A stretch of DNA of 64,000 nt, from contig JANSXY010000019.1 in assembly GCA_024742695.1 (NCBI GenBank), positions 1 to 64,000 on the forward strand. The letters run 5' to 3'. The notes under the pieces are model-generated. The model saw only the letters and a list, made by a program, of their open reading frames with translations, was not told the origin of the DNA and did no database searches. A program made the translations under genes and the position numbers. Shown piece by piece: positions 7,930-16,153 of the stretch. Within the stretch, counting starts at the first letter, position 1; every line of letters begins with the position of its first letter. The DNA is from Paracoccaceae bacterium (GTDB taxonomy: Bacteria > Pseudomonadota > Alphaproteobacteria > Rhodobacterales > Rhodobacteraceae).

Positions 7930-8324
7930 TGGGAACCGTGCCGCTGCTGGCCGACGAAGACCTCGCGCCAGAGGCGGCCGAGGTCTTCGCCGAAATCCGT
8001 GCCCTGCGGGGCACGGATTACGTCAACAACTTCTGGCGCGCGATGGCGCACGATCCGGCCGGCCTGCGGGCGCTTTGGGATCGGCTGAAGGTGGTGATGG
8101 CCCCCGGCGCGCTCGATCCGCTGGTCAAGGAGATGATCTATGTCGCCGTCTCCACCGCGAATGGCTGCGGCTACTGCATCCATTCCCATACCGCCGCCGC
8201 GCGGGCGAAGGGCATGACGCCCGAGATGCAGGCCGAGCTGCTCGCCGTGATCGGCATGGCGATGCAGACCAACGGCCTGGTGCAGGGCCTTGGCGTCGAG
8301 ATCGACGACGTGTTCAAGGCGTAG
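7929..8324 (+). CDS. Carboxymuconolactone decarboxylase/AhpD-like protein
   Basis: This 131-residue protein has the CMD fold of AhpD-type proteins. The key motif C-G-Y-C-I-H-S-H gives Cys80, Cys83 and His87, the redox-active C-x-x-C-x-x-x-H of peroxidase-type members, preceded by a conserved Glu (K-E-M-I-Y). Such proteins act as thiol peroxidase partners or as gamma-carboxymuconolactone decarboxylase-like enzymes. It is coupled to the cyclase by a TGATG overlap, so a shared pathway is likely, but it has no signal peptide and should stay in the cytoplasm while the cyclase is exported. It ends 13 bp before the convergent protease gene. Confidence 0.85.
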   Translation: MGTVPLLADEDLAPEAAEVFAEIRALRGTDYVNNFWRAMAHDPAGLRALWDRLKVVMAPGALDPLVKEMIYVAVSTANGCGYCIHSHTAAARAKGMTPEMQAELLAVIGMAMQTNGLVQGLGVEIDDVFKA

Positions 8325-8337
8325 CGCGCGCCGCCCG

Positions 8338-8967
8338 TCAGGGCTGCAAGAAACGTGTCCAGCGCCCGTCGGGCAGTTCCCGGCGGGTGTAGAAATAGGG
8401 CACCGCGTCCCAGCACCGGAGATCGTCGTACAGGTTGTCCAGCACCCAGGTGCCGCTTGTGGTTTCGGCCAGCAGCACCGCATGGGGGAAGAACTGCACC
8501 TCGTGAAACGCGATGGCGCAGGTCAGCGCCGCGCCCGGCAGCCCGGCCGCGACCAGCCGGCGGCGCTTTTCCAGCGCGAAATCCTCGCAATCGCCGGCGC
8601 CGTCGGCCGGATAGCTCCAGAACTCCTCGCGGCCGATGTTTTCCCAGTCGGGGATGAATTCGATCTCGGCGTTGACCGCGGCGTTGACGGCTTCCAGCTG
8701 GCGGTGCAACTCGATCGTCCAGTCCAGCACGGGATCGCCGTCCAGGGCGCAGGCCCCGGCCTGTCGGTCGCAGAACGCGACATACTGGCTTGGCGGATCC
8801 TCGATCCGCGCGACGGGCAGTTCCATCGGAACGCAGCGCGGGATCCCGGTCGCGATCGCCGGCGCGGGGGCGGCCACGGCGCACAGCACGGCGGCGTTGC
8901 GAAGGATCGTCGCCAGGCCGGCGCGGCAATACGCCGAAGCGATCGAGTTCCACCGAAATCCTGCCAT
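8338..8967 (-). CDS. Transglutaminase-like cysteine protease (BTLCP/LapG-like)
   Basis: This is a 209-residue periplasmic cysteine protease of the BTLCP family (Peptidase C93, PF06035), whose studied member LapG cleaves the N-terminus of large surface adhesins and so releases biofilms. ATG 8967 follows ACGGAG; longer upstream frames are Arg-rich noise. A hydrophobic stretch at residues 20-40 with an Ala-rich end looks like a signal peptide. The catalytic triad is visible: Cys127 in G-D-C-E-D-F-A, His162 in F-F-P-H-A-V, and Asp177 in V-L-D-N-L. No LapD-type c-di-GMP receptor or giant adhesin lies beside it. The acidic/repeat-protein genes at 596-4784 are a possible but unproven substrate source. 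Confidence 0.88.
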   Translation of the reverse strand: MAGFRWNSIASAYCRAGLATILRNAAVLCAVAAPAPAIATGIPRCVPMELPVARIEDPPSQYVAFCDRQAGACALDGDPVLDWTIELHRQLEAVNAAVNAEIEFIPDWENIGREEFWSYPADGAGDCEDFALEKRRRLVAAGLPGAALTCAIAFHEVQFFPHAVLLAETTSGTWVLDNLYDDLRCWDAVPYFYTRRELPDGRWTRFLQP

Positions 8968-9068
8968 GAAATGCTCCGTTCGCGCGCCGCGCCGGGGCGC
9001 CGCAATCCGTCCGGCCAGGGTAGCGGCACGAAGCCGCCGCCGCCGTTGACATGGATCATGGCGCCCGG

Positions 9069-9605
9069 TCAGCCCGCCGGAGCGTCCAGCCACGCATCGA
9101 CGAGCGCGTCGAGGGCGGGCCAGTCGGTGTATTCCCGGTCCATACCGGGGTCTGCCTGCGGATCCTTCGCGGCGAGGATCCGGCGCATCACGAAGCGGCG
9201 AAATATGTCGTACTTCGAGGGCATGTAGGCCCCGGCCACCTGGGCCACCCGGCCCGGCTGCCACCCGGTCGCCGCCACCAGATCCTCGACGATCCGGTCG
9301 AGCGCCTTCCAATCCTCGGCCTCGTGGCCGGCGGCGGCCAGCGAGACAGACAGGAACAGCGTCGGCCGTTCCCCCAGCCGCCCGGCATTCGCCGCCACGA
9401 AATCGCTGAGCGCGCGCTGGTACTGCCCGACATGGATCGAGGCGGCCAGGATCACCCGGTCGAAACGCCCGGGATCGAGATCCTCGGCATCCGCCAGCCC
9501 GGCGAGTTCGACCGCCGCGCCGGTATCGGCGATCCGATCCGCGACATGCCGCGCGATCTTCCGCGTCTGCCCTTCGCCGGTGGCATAGGCCACGAGAACC
9601 TTCAT
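9069..9605 (-). CDS. hemG: Flavodoxin-type protoporphyrinogen oxidase HemG-like
   Basis: This 178-residue flavodoxin-fold protein starts at ATG 9605. The phosphate-binding FMN loop is seen at residues 8-14 (A-T-G-E-G-Q-T), and the C-terminal part contains the longer HemG-type extension with Y-M-P-S-K-Y-D and F-V-M-R-R-I. HemG oxidises protoporphyrinogen IX in haem synthesis and passes electrons to the quinone pool. The length and the K-Y-D-I-F-R-R-F-V-M motif favour HemG over a simple flavodoxin. An FNR-like box lies 56 bp upstream, consistent with oxygen-responsive control of tetrapyrrole synthesis. The exact electron acceptor cannot be seen. Confidence 0.8.
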   Translation of the reverse strand: MKVLVAYATGEGQTRKIARHVADRIADTGAAVELAGLADAEDLDPGRFDRVILAASIHVGQYQRALSDFVAANAGRLGERPTLFLSVSLAAAGHEAEDWKALDRIVEDLVAATGWQPGRVAQVAGAYMPSKYDIFRRFVMRRILAAKDPQADPGMDREYTDWPALDALVDAWLDAPAG

Positions 9606-9660
9606 CCCCGCCTCCCTCGATGCGTCGGCACCATCTGGCCCGATACCCGCGCGGCCCGCC

Positions 9661-9674
9661 TTGATTCGGGTCAA
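9661..9674. promoter_or_regulatory. FNR-like box TTGAT-TCGG-GTCAA
   Basis: It matches the FNR/FnrL consensus TTGAT-N4-ATCAA at all but one of ten arm positions. It is 56 bp upstream of the hemG-like start codon on the minus strand, a normal activator distance. Confidence 0.5.
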
Positions 9675-9806
9675 GGCCCGCCGGGGCGGAAAAAACAACC
9701 TAAGAGGGAAGGTGCGGCCAGGGAAACCATCCGGGCGATAAACGGTTTTTACCGAAATCTCCGATGCAGATGCTACGGGCTTTCCCGGATTCCGCCTTAT
9801 TTCGAT

Positions 9807-9827
9807 CACATTGCGCGCGCCAATGTG
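9807..9827. promoter_or_regulatory. Inverted repeat CACATTG-N7-CAATGTG before tadE-like gene
   Basis: Perfect seven-base arms surround a seven-base alternating CG spacer, ending 23 bp before the ATG of the TadE-like gene. It could be an operator or a leader hairpin. The regulator is unknown. Confidence 0.4.
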
Positions 9828-9850
9828 CCGCAAAGGACAGGAGGCGTGCC

Positions 9851-10261
9851 ATGCGGTCTTCATCTAGGTGCAACGTGTTCCTTAAACGGTTTCGTCGGAA
9901 GGATGACGGCGCCGCGACCGTCGAGGCGGTGATCTGGCTGCCGCTTTTCATCTTCCTTCTGGCCCTCGCCGTCGACGTGTCGATGACCTTCCACGCCCAC
10001 AGCCGGGTTCTGCGCGTCGTCCAGGACGTCAACCGCGCGTTTTCCGTGGGCCGCATCGAGACGCCCGAAGAGGCCGAGGCGATGGTCGCGGCGCTCTTGC
10101 CCGACTTTTCGGCCAATATCGTCGTCGACACCCAGATCACCGACGGGATCATCGGCACCCGCGTGCAGGTGCCGGTGTCGGACATCGTGATCCTCGGCGC
10201 GGTCCCGGACTGGGCATCACTCGCCATCAACGTCGAGTCCTACCATTACGCAGAGCTGTAG
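9851..10261 (+). CDS. TadE-like pilus/pseudopilin-type protein
   Basis: This 136-residue protein starts at ATG 9851, close behind AGGAGG. After a short basic N-terminus, D-G-A-A-T-V-E-A-V-I-W-L-P (about residues 18-30) leads into one membrane segment. This is the signature of TadE-family pseudopilins, in which the conserved Glu sits at the fifth position of the hydrophobic stretch and a prepilin peptidase cuts before it. Residues 50-136 would be extracytoplasmic. It forms a pair with the TadG-like gene 13 bp downstream. The other Tad genes (ATPase TadA, TadB/C, secretin) are not in this window. Confidence 0.85.
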   Translation: MRSSSRCNVFLKRFRRKDDGAATVEAVIWLPLFIFLLALAVDVSMTFHAHSRVLRVVQDVNRAFSVGRIETPEEAEAMVAALLPDFSANIVVDTQITDGIIGTRVQVPVSDIVILGAVPDWASLAINVESYHYAEL

Positions 10262-10274
10262 GGAGGATGCCAAA

Positions 10275-11597
10275 ATGCTGAAAGAATTCAGAAAATCGGA
10301 ACACGGCGGGATCACCGCGCTGGCGATCTTCCTGGTGCTGATGATCTTCGTGTTGATCGGCATCTCGGTCGACGTGTCGAACGCCTACAAGGTGCGCACG
10401 CAACTGCAGATCGCCGCCGACGCCGCCGCCCACGCCGCGCTTTACAACCGCGAGACCGAGGGCGAGGCCGGCGCCCGGCAGAAGGCGGTGCAGCTTGCCG
10501 CCGAGATCCTCGAGGTCGAGCCCGAGAACGCGGTCCTGCGGGCCGAGGATATCCGCTACGGCAACTGGAATCCCTACACCCGAACCTTCACCGAAAGCAT
10601 CTTCGACGTCTCGGCGGTTCAGGTCCTGGCCTCGCGCGATCATCTGCGGGAGAACCCGGTGCAGACCTTCCTGTTGGGCTTCATCGGGCTGGATGCCTGG
10701 GACATCGGCGCGATCGCGGTGGTCGAAACCGCCCATCCGCTGTGCCTGCGCGAGGGTTTCGTCGGCGACGGCATCGTTGATATCCAGTCCAACAATGCCT
10801 TCTACAACGGCTTCTGCCTGCACTCGAACACCCATGTCTCGGTCAACCAGAACAACATCTTCGAGGAAGGCACCGTGGTGTCGATGCCGCTTTACGGTGA
10901 TGAAACGCTGCTTGAGAAACTCGATGCGCCGGCCTCTGTCTGCGAGTCGAACGACGGGCTGTGCGAGGCCCTGACGGAGAGTTTCTACAACATCCGGATC
11001 CTCAATCGCGTGGACGACATCGTCGCCGCGATGCAGTCCGGCGATATCGAGAAGCTGCCCGACTACGTCACGGAAACGGGCAAGACCCCGACATGGATAA
11101 GCGGGTCCACCCTGTCGATGTCCGGAAACGGCCTGACGCCCGGCAGCGTCTACCGGCTGGCCTGCGACAAGGGCAAGAAGGTCACGTTGCAAAACGACTC
11201 CGTGTTCACTGGTGTCGTCCTGATCGCCGATTGCGAACTGGCCTTCGCGCAGGGCGTCGAACTCAACGACGTGGTGATCGTGAACATGGATACCTCGGCG
11301 AAGTCGATCAACGCGCCATCGGGCCTGCAACTGGGCAAGGACGACGGCTGCGCCGAGCATGGCGGCGCCCAGATCGTCACGATGGGCGGGGTCGACGTGG
11401 CCTCGGATCTCCGGATGTACGGCGGCCAGATCATCGCCAAGGGCAACGTCTACTTCGCGGCCAACGCCGACGGGCTGGCCGGCGCCTCGATCATCTCGGG
11501 CGGCGAAATCTCGGGCACGTCCAACATGACCATGGGCTTTTGCGGCACCGGCATGGAGGACAACTTCGAGGTCGACTACTTCCGCACCGTCATGTAG
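10275..11597 (+). CDS. TadG-like pilus assembly protein
   Basis: This 440-residue protein starts with ATG 10275. The N-terminus contains E-H-G-G-I-T-A-L followed by one membrane segment (residues ~13-33) and S-V-D-V-S-N-A-Y-K-V-R-T-Q-L-Q, then A-A-D-A-A-A-H-A-A, the typical start of TadG/Flp-pilus assembly proteins (PF13400). The long remainder is extracytoplasmic, with several Cys residues and N/G-rich stretches near residues 180-220 and 380-440. It lacks an obvious von Willebrand MIDAS motif. In Tad systems TadG helps adhesion and pilus stability. It is probably co-transcribed with the TadE-like gene. Confidence 0.85.
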   Translation: MLKEFRKSEHGGITALAIFLVLMIFVLIGISVDVSNAYKVRTQLQIAADAAAHAALYNRETEGEAGARQKAVQLAAEILEVEPENAVLRAEDIRYGNWNPYTRTFTESIFDVSAVQVLASRDHLRENPVQTFLLGFIGLDAWDIGAIAVVETAHPLCLREGFVGDGIVDIQSNNAFYNGFCLHSNTHVSVNQNNIFEEGTVVSMPLYGDETLLEKLDAPASVCESNDGLCEALTESFYNIRILNRVDDIVAAMQSGDIEKLPDYVTETGKTPTWISGSTLSMSGNGLTPGSVYRLACDKGKKVTLQNDSVFTGVVLIADCELAFAQGVELNDVVIVNMDTSAKSINAPSGLQLGKDDGCAEHGGAQIVTMGGVDVASDLRMYGGQIIAKGNVYFAANADGLAGASIISGGEISGTSNMTMGFCGTGMEDNFEVDYFRTVM

Positions 11598-11852
11598 CCG
11601 CCCGCCGGGCGCGGACGGGCACGCCCGCGCGACATCGCGATCACGGCGTCGGCAGGTCCGGCGCCGTGTCCGATTCGCGGCGGCCGATCCGGCAGATCAA
11701 GTCTTGACGCGGCCGCACCCCGCCGCAGAACTGGGGCCGACGGGAACGGCCATCGGGCGAAGGCCCGGGCACCGCCCCGATCCAACCGAACGGCCGGGTA
11801 GCGCCCGGTTGCGGATATCGGAAACTCTGGCGGGGAACACGCGGGAGGTCGC

Positions 11853-13010
11853 ATGTCGGGGCACGACGACGCCGACGGGGCAGACGAAGCCGAGCAGCTG
11901 TGGTTCCACGACGATCCCGGTGCGCGGCGCTCCGCCTGGATCGCGGCGGCGCTGCTGGCGCTTGTCGCCGGCTGGTTCGCAAGCGGGATGCTGATGCGCG
12001 AGGACGCGCCGCGCCTGCCGCCGGGCGATATCGCCCCCGCGCCGGTTCGCGTGGCCGTCGCCACCTCCACCGCCGAGCGGGTGGGGAACGTCCTGATCCT
12101 CGAGGGCCAGGCGATCCCCGACCGCGAGACCGACGTGATCGCCGAAACCTCCGGCAAGATCGTCGAACTCGGGGCGACGAAGGGTGACATGCTGGCCGCC
12201 GAGGATGTCATCGCGCGGCTCGACGGAACCGGCCGCGAGGCCGATCTGCGCCGGGCCGAGGCGGAACTGGACCGCGCGTCGCGCGATTACGACAACGCGC
12301 TGGTGCTGCTGGAGCGGGGCGTCGGCACGCTCGATCGGGTGGCGCTGACCCGGGCAACCCGCGCCGCCGCCGAGGCGCAGCTGGAAAACGCCCGCGAGGC
12401 GCTGTCGGACACGGTGATCCGCGCGCCTTTCGCGGGGCGGCTGGAAGAGCTTGCGATCAACGCCGGCGAATTCGTGTCGGTCGGCGCGCCGGTGGCGCGG
12501 ATCGTCGACAACGTGCCCCTGACGGTGCGGGCGCGCGTGGCCCAGCAATCGGTGGCGCGGGTCACGGCCGGGCAGGCGGCCGAGGTCGTCTTCATCACCG
12601 GCGAGGCAAGGGCGGGCCGCGTGAGCTTCGTGGGCACCAACGCCGATCCGCAAACCCGCACCTTCCTTCTGGAGGTCGAGATCGCGAATGCCGATGGCGG
12701 GATCCCCTCGGGCGTCAGCGCCGAGATCCGGATCGAGACCGGCGAGACGATGGCGCATTTCCTGTCGCCCGCCCTGCTCGCGCTGGACGAACGCGGGGCG
12801 CTCGGCCTGAAGACGGTGGAGGACGGGAACCGCGTCGGCTTCTACGAGATCGCCGTCGTCCGCGCGGAGTCCGACGGCGTTTGGGTCACCGGCCTGCCGG
12901 AGGCGGCGCAGATCATCACCATCGGGCAGGGCTTCGTGCGGACCGGCGAGACGGTCGATCCCCGGCCCGACGATCGCGCCCTGCCGAACGGCGGCGGTGG
13001 ATTGCAATGA
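11853..13010 (+). CDS. RND efflux periplasmic adaptor (HlyD/AcrA family)
   Basis: This 385-residue membrane-fusion protein has an N-terminal cytoplasmic stretch rich in Asp/Glu, one membrane segment at about residues 28-48 (A-W-I-A-A-A-L-L-A-L), a barrel-sandwich lipoyl half-domain (G-K-I-V-E-L-G-A-T-K-G-D-M), an alpha-hairpin with A-E-A-E-L-D-R-A, and the second lipoyl half (I-R-A-P-F-A-G-R-L). It links the inner membrane RND pump to an outer membrane channel. ATG 11853 follows CGGGAGG. The stop codon overlaps the ATG of the permease gene (ATGA). No tolC-like channel gene is adjacent. The 255 bp upstream hold no gene I can support. Confidence 0.9.
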   Translation: MSGHDDADGADEAEQLWFHDDPGARRSAWIAAALLALVAGWFASGMLMREDAPRLPPGDIAPAPVRVAVATSTAERVGNVLILEGQAIPDRETDVIAETSGKIVELGATKGDMLAAEDVIARLDGTGREADLRRAEAELDRASRDYDNALVLLERGVGTLDRVALTRATRAAAEAQLENAREALSDTVIRAPFAGRLEELAINAGEFVSVGAPVARIVDNVPLTVRARVAQQSVARVTAGQAAEVVFITGEARAGRVSFVGTNADPQTRTFLLEVEIANADGGIPSGVSAEIRIETGETMAHFLSPALLALDERGALGLKTVEDGNRVGFYEIAVVRAESDGVWVTGLPEAAQIITIGQGFVRTGETVDPRPDDRALPNGGGGLQ

Positions 13011-16000
13011 ACGCGATCATCGACGCCGCCTTTTCGCGCAGCCGCGCGGTCCTGCTGGCGCTGCTGCTGCTTCTGGCGACGGGGGCCGTGGCCTACCGCG
13101 CGATCCCGAAGGAATCGGCGCCCGAGGTGCAGATCCCGGTCGCGATCGTGACCACCTCGCTGGAAGGGATCACGCCGGAAGACAGCGAGCGGCTGCTGGT
13201 GCGGCCGCTGGAAACCGAACTGGCCGCGCTCGCCGGGCTCGACGAGATGACGGCGCAGGCCGGCGAAGGCTTCGCCTCGATCGTGCTGGAATTCGAACCC
13301 GGATCGGACGCCGACGCCGCGCTCGACCGGGTGCGCGAGGCGGTGGACCGCGCGCAGGGCGAACTGCCGTCGGATGCCCGCACCCCCGTCGTGGAGGAAA
13401 TCAACACGGCGCTGTTCCCGGTGCTGACGGCAGTGCTGTCGGGCCCGGTGCCGGAACGCACGCTGAACGGCATCGCCGACGATCTGAAAGCCCGGCTGGA
13501 AGCGCTGGAAGGCGTGCTGGAGGTCGAGATCGCCGGCGAGCGCACCGAGGTTCTGGAGGTGCTCATCGATCCCACCGTGTTCGAAACCTACGGGATCACC
13601 TTCGAGGAACTCATCGCGCAGGTCAGCCGCAACAACCGGCTGATCGCTGCCGGCGCGATCGACACGCGCGCGGGCCGCGTGGTGCTGAAGGTGCCCGGCC
13701 TCGTGGAAGATATCGGCGACGTGATGGAGATGCCGCTGAAGGTGCGCGGCGATGCCGTGGTCACCTTCGGCGATGTCGCCGTGCTGCGCCGCGCCTTCGA
13801 TGATCCGCAGGAATTCGCCCGCTACGATGGCCAGCCCGCGCTGGTGCTCGAGGTCACCAAGCGGTCGGGGGCGAACATCATCGAAACCGTCGATGCCGTC
13901 CGCGCCGAGGCTGCGGCGGCCTCCGCCGGTTGGCCCGATACGGTGCAGATCGCCTACCCGCAGGACCAGAGCACCGAGGTCAAGGACACGCTGGGCGAAC
14001 TGGAATCGAACGTCATCGCGGCGATCCTGCTGGTGATGATCGTGATCGTCTGGGCGCTTGGCGTGCGCTCGGCGCTGCTGGTCGGGCTGGCGATACCGGG
14101 CGCGTTCCTGGCCGGGGTGGCGGCGCTTTGGGCGATGGGGCACACGATGAACATCATCGTGCTGTTCTCGCTGATCCTCGTCGTCGGCATGCTGGTCGAC
14201 GGCGCGATCGTCGTCGTCGAATATGCCGACCGGATGCTGGAATCCGGCGCGACCCCGGCCCAGGCCTATGCCGCCGCGGCCAAGCGGATGGCCTGGCCGA
14301 TCATCGCATCCGTCGCCACGACGCTGTCGGTCTTCGTGCCGCTTCTGTTCTGGTCCGGCGTGGTGGGCGAGTTCATGAGATTCCTGCCGATCACGGTGCT
14401 GTTGACGCTCTCGGCCTCGCTTCTGATGGCGCTGGTCTTCGTGCCGGTGGTCGGCGGCGCGCTGGGCCGGCGGCGGCCGCAGACGGCCGCCGCGAAGCGC
14501 CTTCTGCACGAATCCGAACGTGGCGATCCGCGCCGGTTGCCGGGCCTTGCGGGGCTTTATGCCCGGTTCCTCGATATCGCGCTGGCCCGTCCGCTCACGG
14601 TGGTCGCGGTGTCGATCGCGGCGCTTCTGGCGGCCCTGACGACCTATTCGCAGCACGGCACCGGGCTGGCGTTCTTTCCCGAGATCGAACCGGACACGCT
14701 GATCGTCGAACTGCACTCGCGCGACAACTCCTCGGTCTACGAACGCGACGACCTCGTGCGCCGGGTCGAGACCCGGCTGGCCGCGCGCCCGGACGTGGAA
14801 AGCGTCTATGCCCGCACCATGCTGGGCGGCGACGACGCCGAGGTGATCGGCCGGCTGACGCTGGAACTGGCGGACTGGGACAGACGCGCGCCGGCCAGGA
14901 CGATCGGCGACGAGATCCGCGCCGACATGGCCGATATCGCGGGAATCGAACTGCAGGTCAGGATGCCCAGCATGGGGCCGACGCCGGGCAAGCCGGTGAA
15001 TCTCGAACTCCGTTCCGACGATCCCGCGATCCTCGATGCCGGGGTCGAGGCGGTGCATGCGTTGATGGCGCGGCTGGGCGGATTCACCGACGTGACCGAC
15101 ACGCGGCCGTTGCCGGGCGTGGAATGGCGTATCGATGTCGACCGGTCCGAAGCCTCGCGCTTCGGCGCCGATGTCAGCCTGCTGGGGCAGGCGGTGCAAC
15201 TGCTTACCCAGGGTGTCGAGATCGCGGAATACCGGCCCTCGGATGCCGACGAACCGGTGCCGATCCGGGTGCGCTTTCCGGCCGAGGAACGCACGCTCGC
15301 CGAACTCGGCGGGCTCAGGGTGCCGACCTCGGCGGGGCTGGTGCCGATCGAGAACTTCGTGCGGCTGGAACCGGCGCCGCGCAGCGGCACGATCCGCCGC
15401 GTCGACCAGACCCGCGCCGCGGTGATCGAGGCGAACGTGGCCGCCGGGCGGCTGGTCAACGATCAGGTCGCGGCGCTGGCCGCCGCGCTGGAGGCCGAGG
15501 GGCTGCCCGGCGGCGCGGACTGGTCGTTCAAGGGCGAGGCCGAGGAACAGCAGGACGCGATGGAATTCCTCGCCGCGGCCTTCGTCACCGCCATCGCGCT
15601 GATGTTCGGTATCCTGCTGGTGCAGTTCAACAGCTACTACCAGGCGATCGTCGTGTTTACCGCCATCGTGTTCTCGATCACCGGGGTCTTGCTCGGCCTG
15701 CTCGTCACCGGCCGGCCGTTCGGCGTGGTGATGGGCGGGATCGGGATGATCGCGCTGGCCGGCGTGGTGGTGAACGACAACATCGTGCTGATCGATACCT
15801 ACAACCGGCTGCGCGCCGCCGGGCAGGGCGCACGCGAGGCGGCGCTGCGGACCGGTGTGCTCAGGATGCGGCCGGTGATCCTGACATCGGTGACGACGGG
15901 GCTGGGGCTGATGCCGATGGTGCTGGCGCTGACGGTCGATTTCTACAACCGCGAGATCGTCTACGGCGCGCCCTCCACGCAGTGGTGGACCGAGCTTTCG

Positions 16001-16099
16001 GCGGCCGTCGTCGGCGGGCTGACGGTATCGACGCTGCTCACCCTCGTGTTGACCCCGGCGCTGCTGGTCTTGGGCCCCGCGCGGCGAGGCATGGCCTGA
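13007..16099 (+). CDS. RND efflux permease
   Basis: This 1030-residue RND superfamily proton antiporter starts at ATG 13007, overlapping the adaptor stop. The architecture is the usual duplicated six-helix set with two large periplasmic loops: membrane segment at ~12-30, loop to ~335, six-helix block to ~480, membrane segment near 525, second loop to ~860, final block to the C-terminus. In the fourth helix the relay motif reads L-V-D-G-A-I-V-V-V-E-Y, keeping the first Asp of the classical D-D pair but with Gly in the second place. The second half has V-V-N-D-N-I-V-L-I-D. The substrate is unknown; drug or lipophilic compound export is the common role. Confidence 0.92.
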   Translation: MNAIIDAAFSRSRAVLLALLLLLATGAVAYRAIPKESAPEVQIPVAIVTTSLEGITPEDSERLLVRPLETELAALAGLDEMTAQAGEGFASIVLEFEPGSDADAALDRVREAVDRAQGELPSDARTPVVEEINTALFPVLTAVLSGPVPERTLNGIADDLKARLEALEGVLEVEIAGERTEVLEVLIDPTVFETYGITFEELIAQVSRNNRLIAAGAIDTRAGRVVLKVPGLVEDIGDVMEMPLKVRGDAVVTFGDVAVLRRAFDDPQEFARYDGQPALVLEVTKRSGANIIETVDAVRAEAAAASAGWPDTVQIAYPQDQSTEVKDTLGELESNVIAAILLVMIVIVWALGVRSALLVGLAIPGAFLAGVAALWAMGHTMNIIVLFSLILVVGMLVDGAIVVVEYADRMLESGATPAQAYAAAAKRMAWPIIASVATTLSVFVPLLFWSGVVGEFMRFLPITVLLTLSASLLMALVFVPVVGGALGRRRPQTAAAKRLLHESERGDPRRLPGLAGLYARFLDIALARPLTVVAVSIAALLAALTTYSQHGTGLAFFPEIEPDTLIVELHSRDNSSVYERDDLVRRVETRLAARPDVESVYARTMLGGDDAEVIGRLTLELADWDRRAPARTIGDEIRADMADIAGIELQVRMPSMGPTPGKPVNLELRSDDPAILDAGVEAVHALMARLGGFTDVTDTRPLPGVEWRIDVDRSEASRFGADVSLLGQAVQLLTQGVEIAEYRPSDADEPVPIRVRFPAEERTLAELGGLRVPTSAGLVPIENFVRLEPAPRSGTIRRVDQTRAAVIEANVAAGRLVNDQVAALAAALEAEGLPGGADWSFKGEAEEQQDAMEFLAAAFVTAIALMFGILLVQFNSYYQAIVVFTAIVFSITGVLLGLLVTGRPFGVVMGGIGMIALAGVVVNDNIVLIDTYNRLRAAGQGAREAALRTGVLRMRPVILTSVTTGLGLMPMVLALTVDFYNREIVYGAPSTQWWTELSAAVVGGLTVSTLLTLVLTPALLVLGPARRGMA

Positions 16100-16114
16100 C
16101 CGGCTGCCGCGGGA

Positions 16115-16147
16115 CCGGCAGGGCAACCGCGACGGCCGCCCTGCCGG
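16115..16147. terminator. Bidirectional terminator-like hairpin
   Basis: Ten-base perfect arms, 16115-16124 and 16138-16147 (CCGGCAGGGC and its complement), lie in the 54-bp gap between the convergent RND permease and tupA genes. There is no U-run, so termination would be of the GC-rich type. Confidence 0.55.
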
Positions 16148-16153
16148 GGCGGA

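Noticed and set aside
12842-16126. 1094-codon minus-strand open frame under the RND permease
   Set aside because: Shadow of the permease gene, rich in His/Arg/Gln, without any motif.
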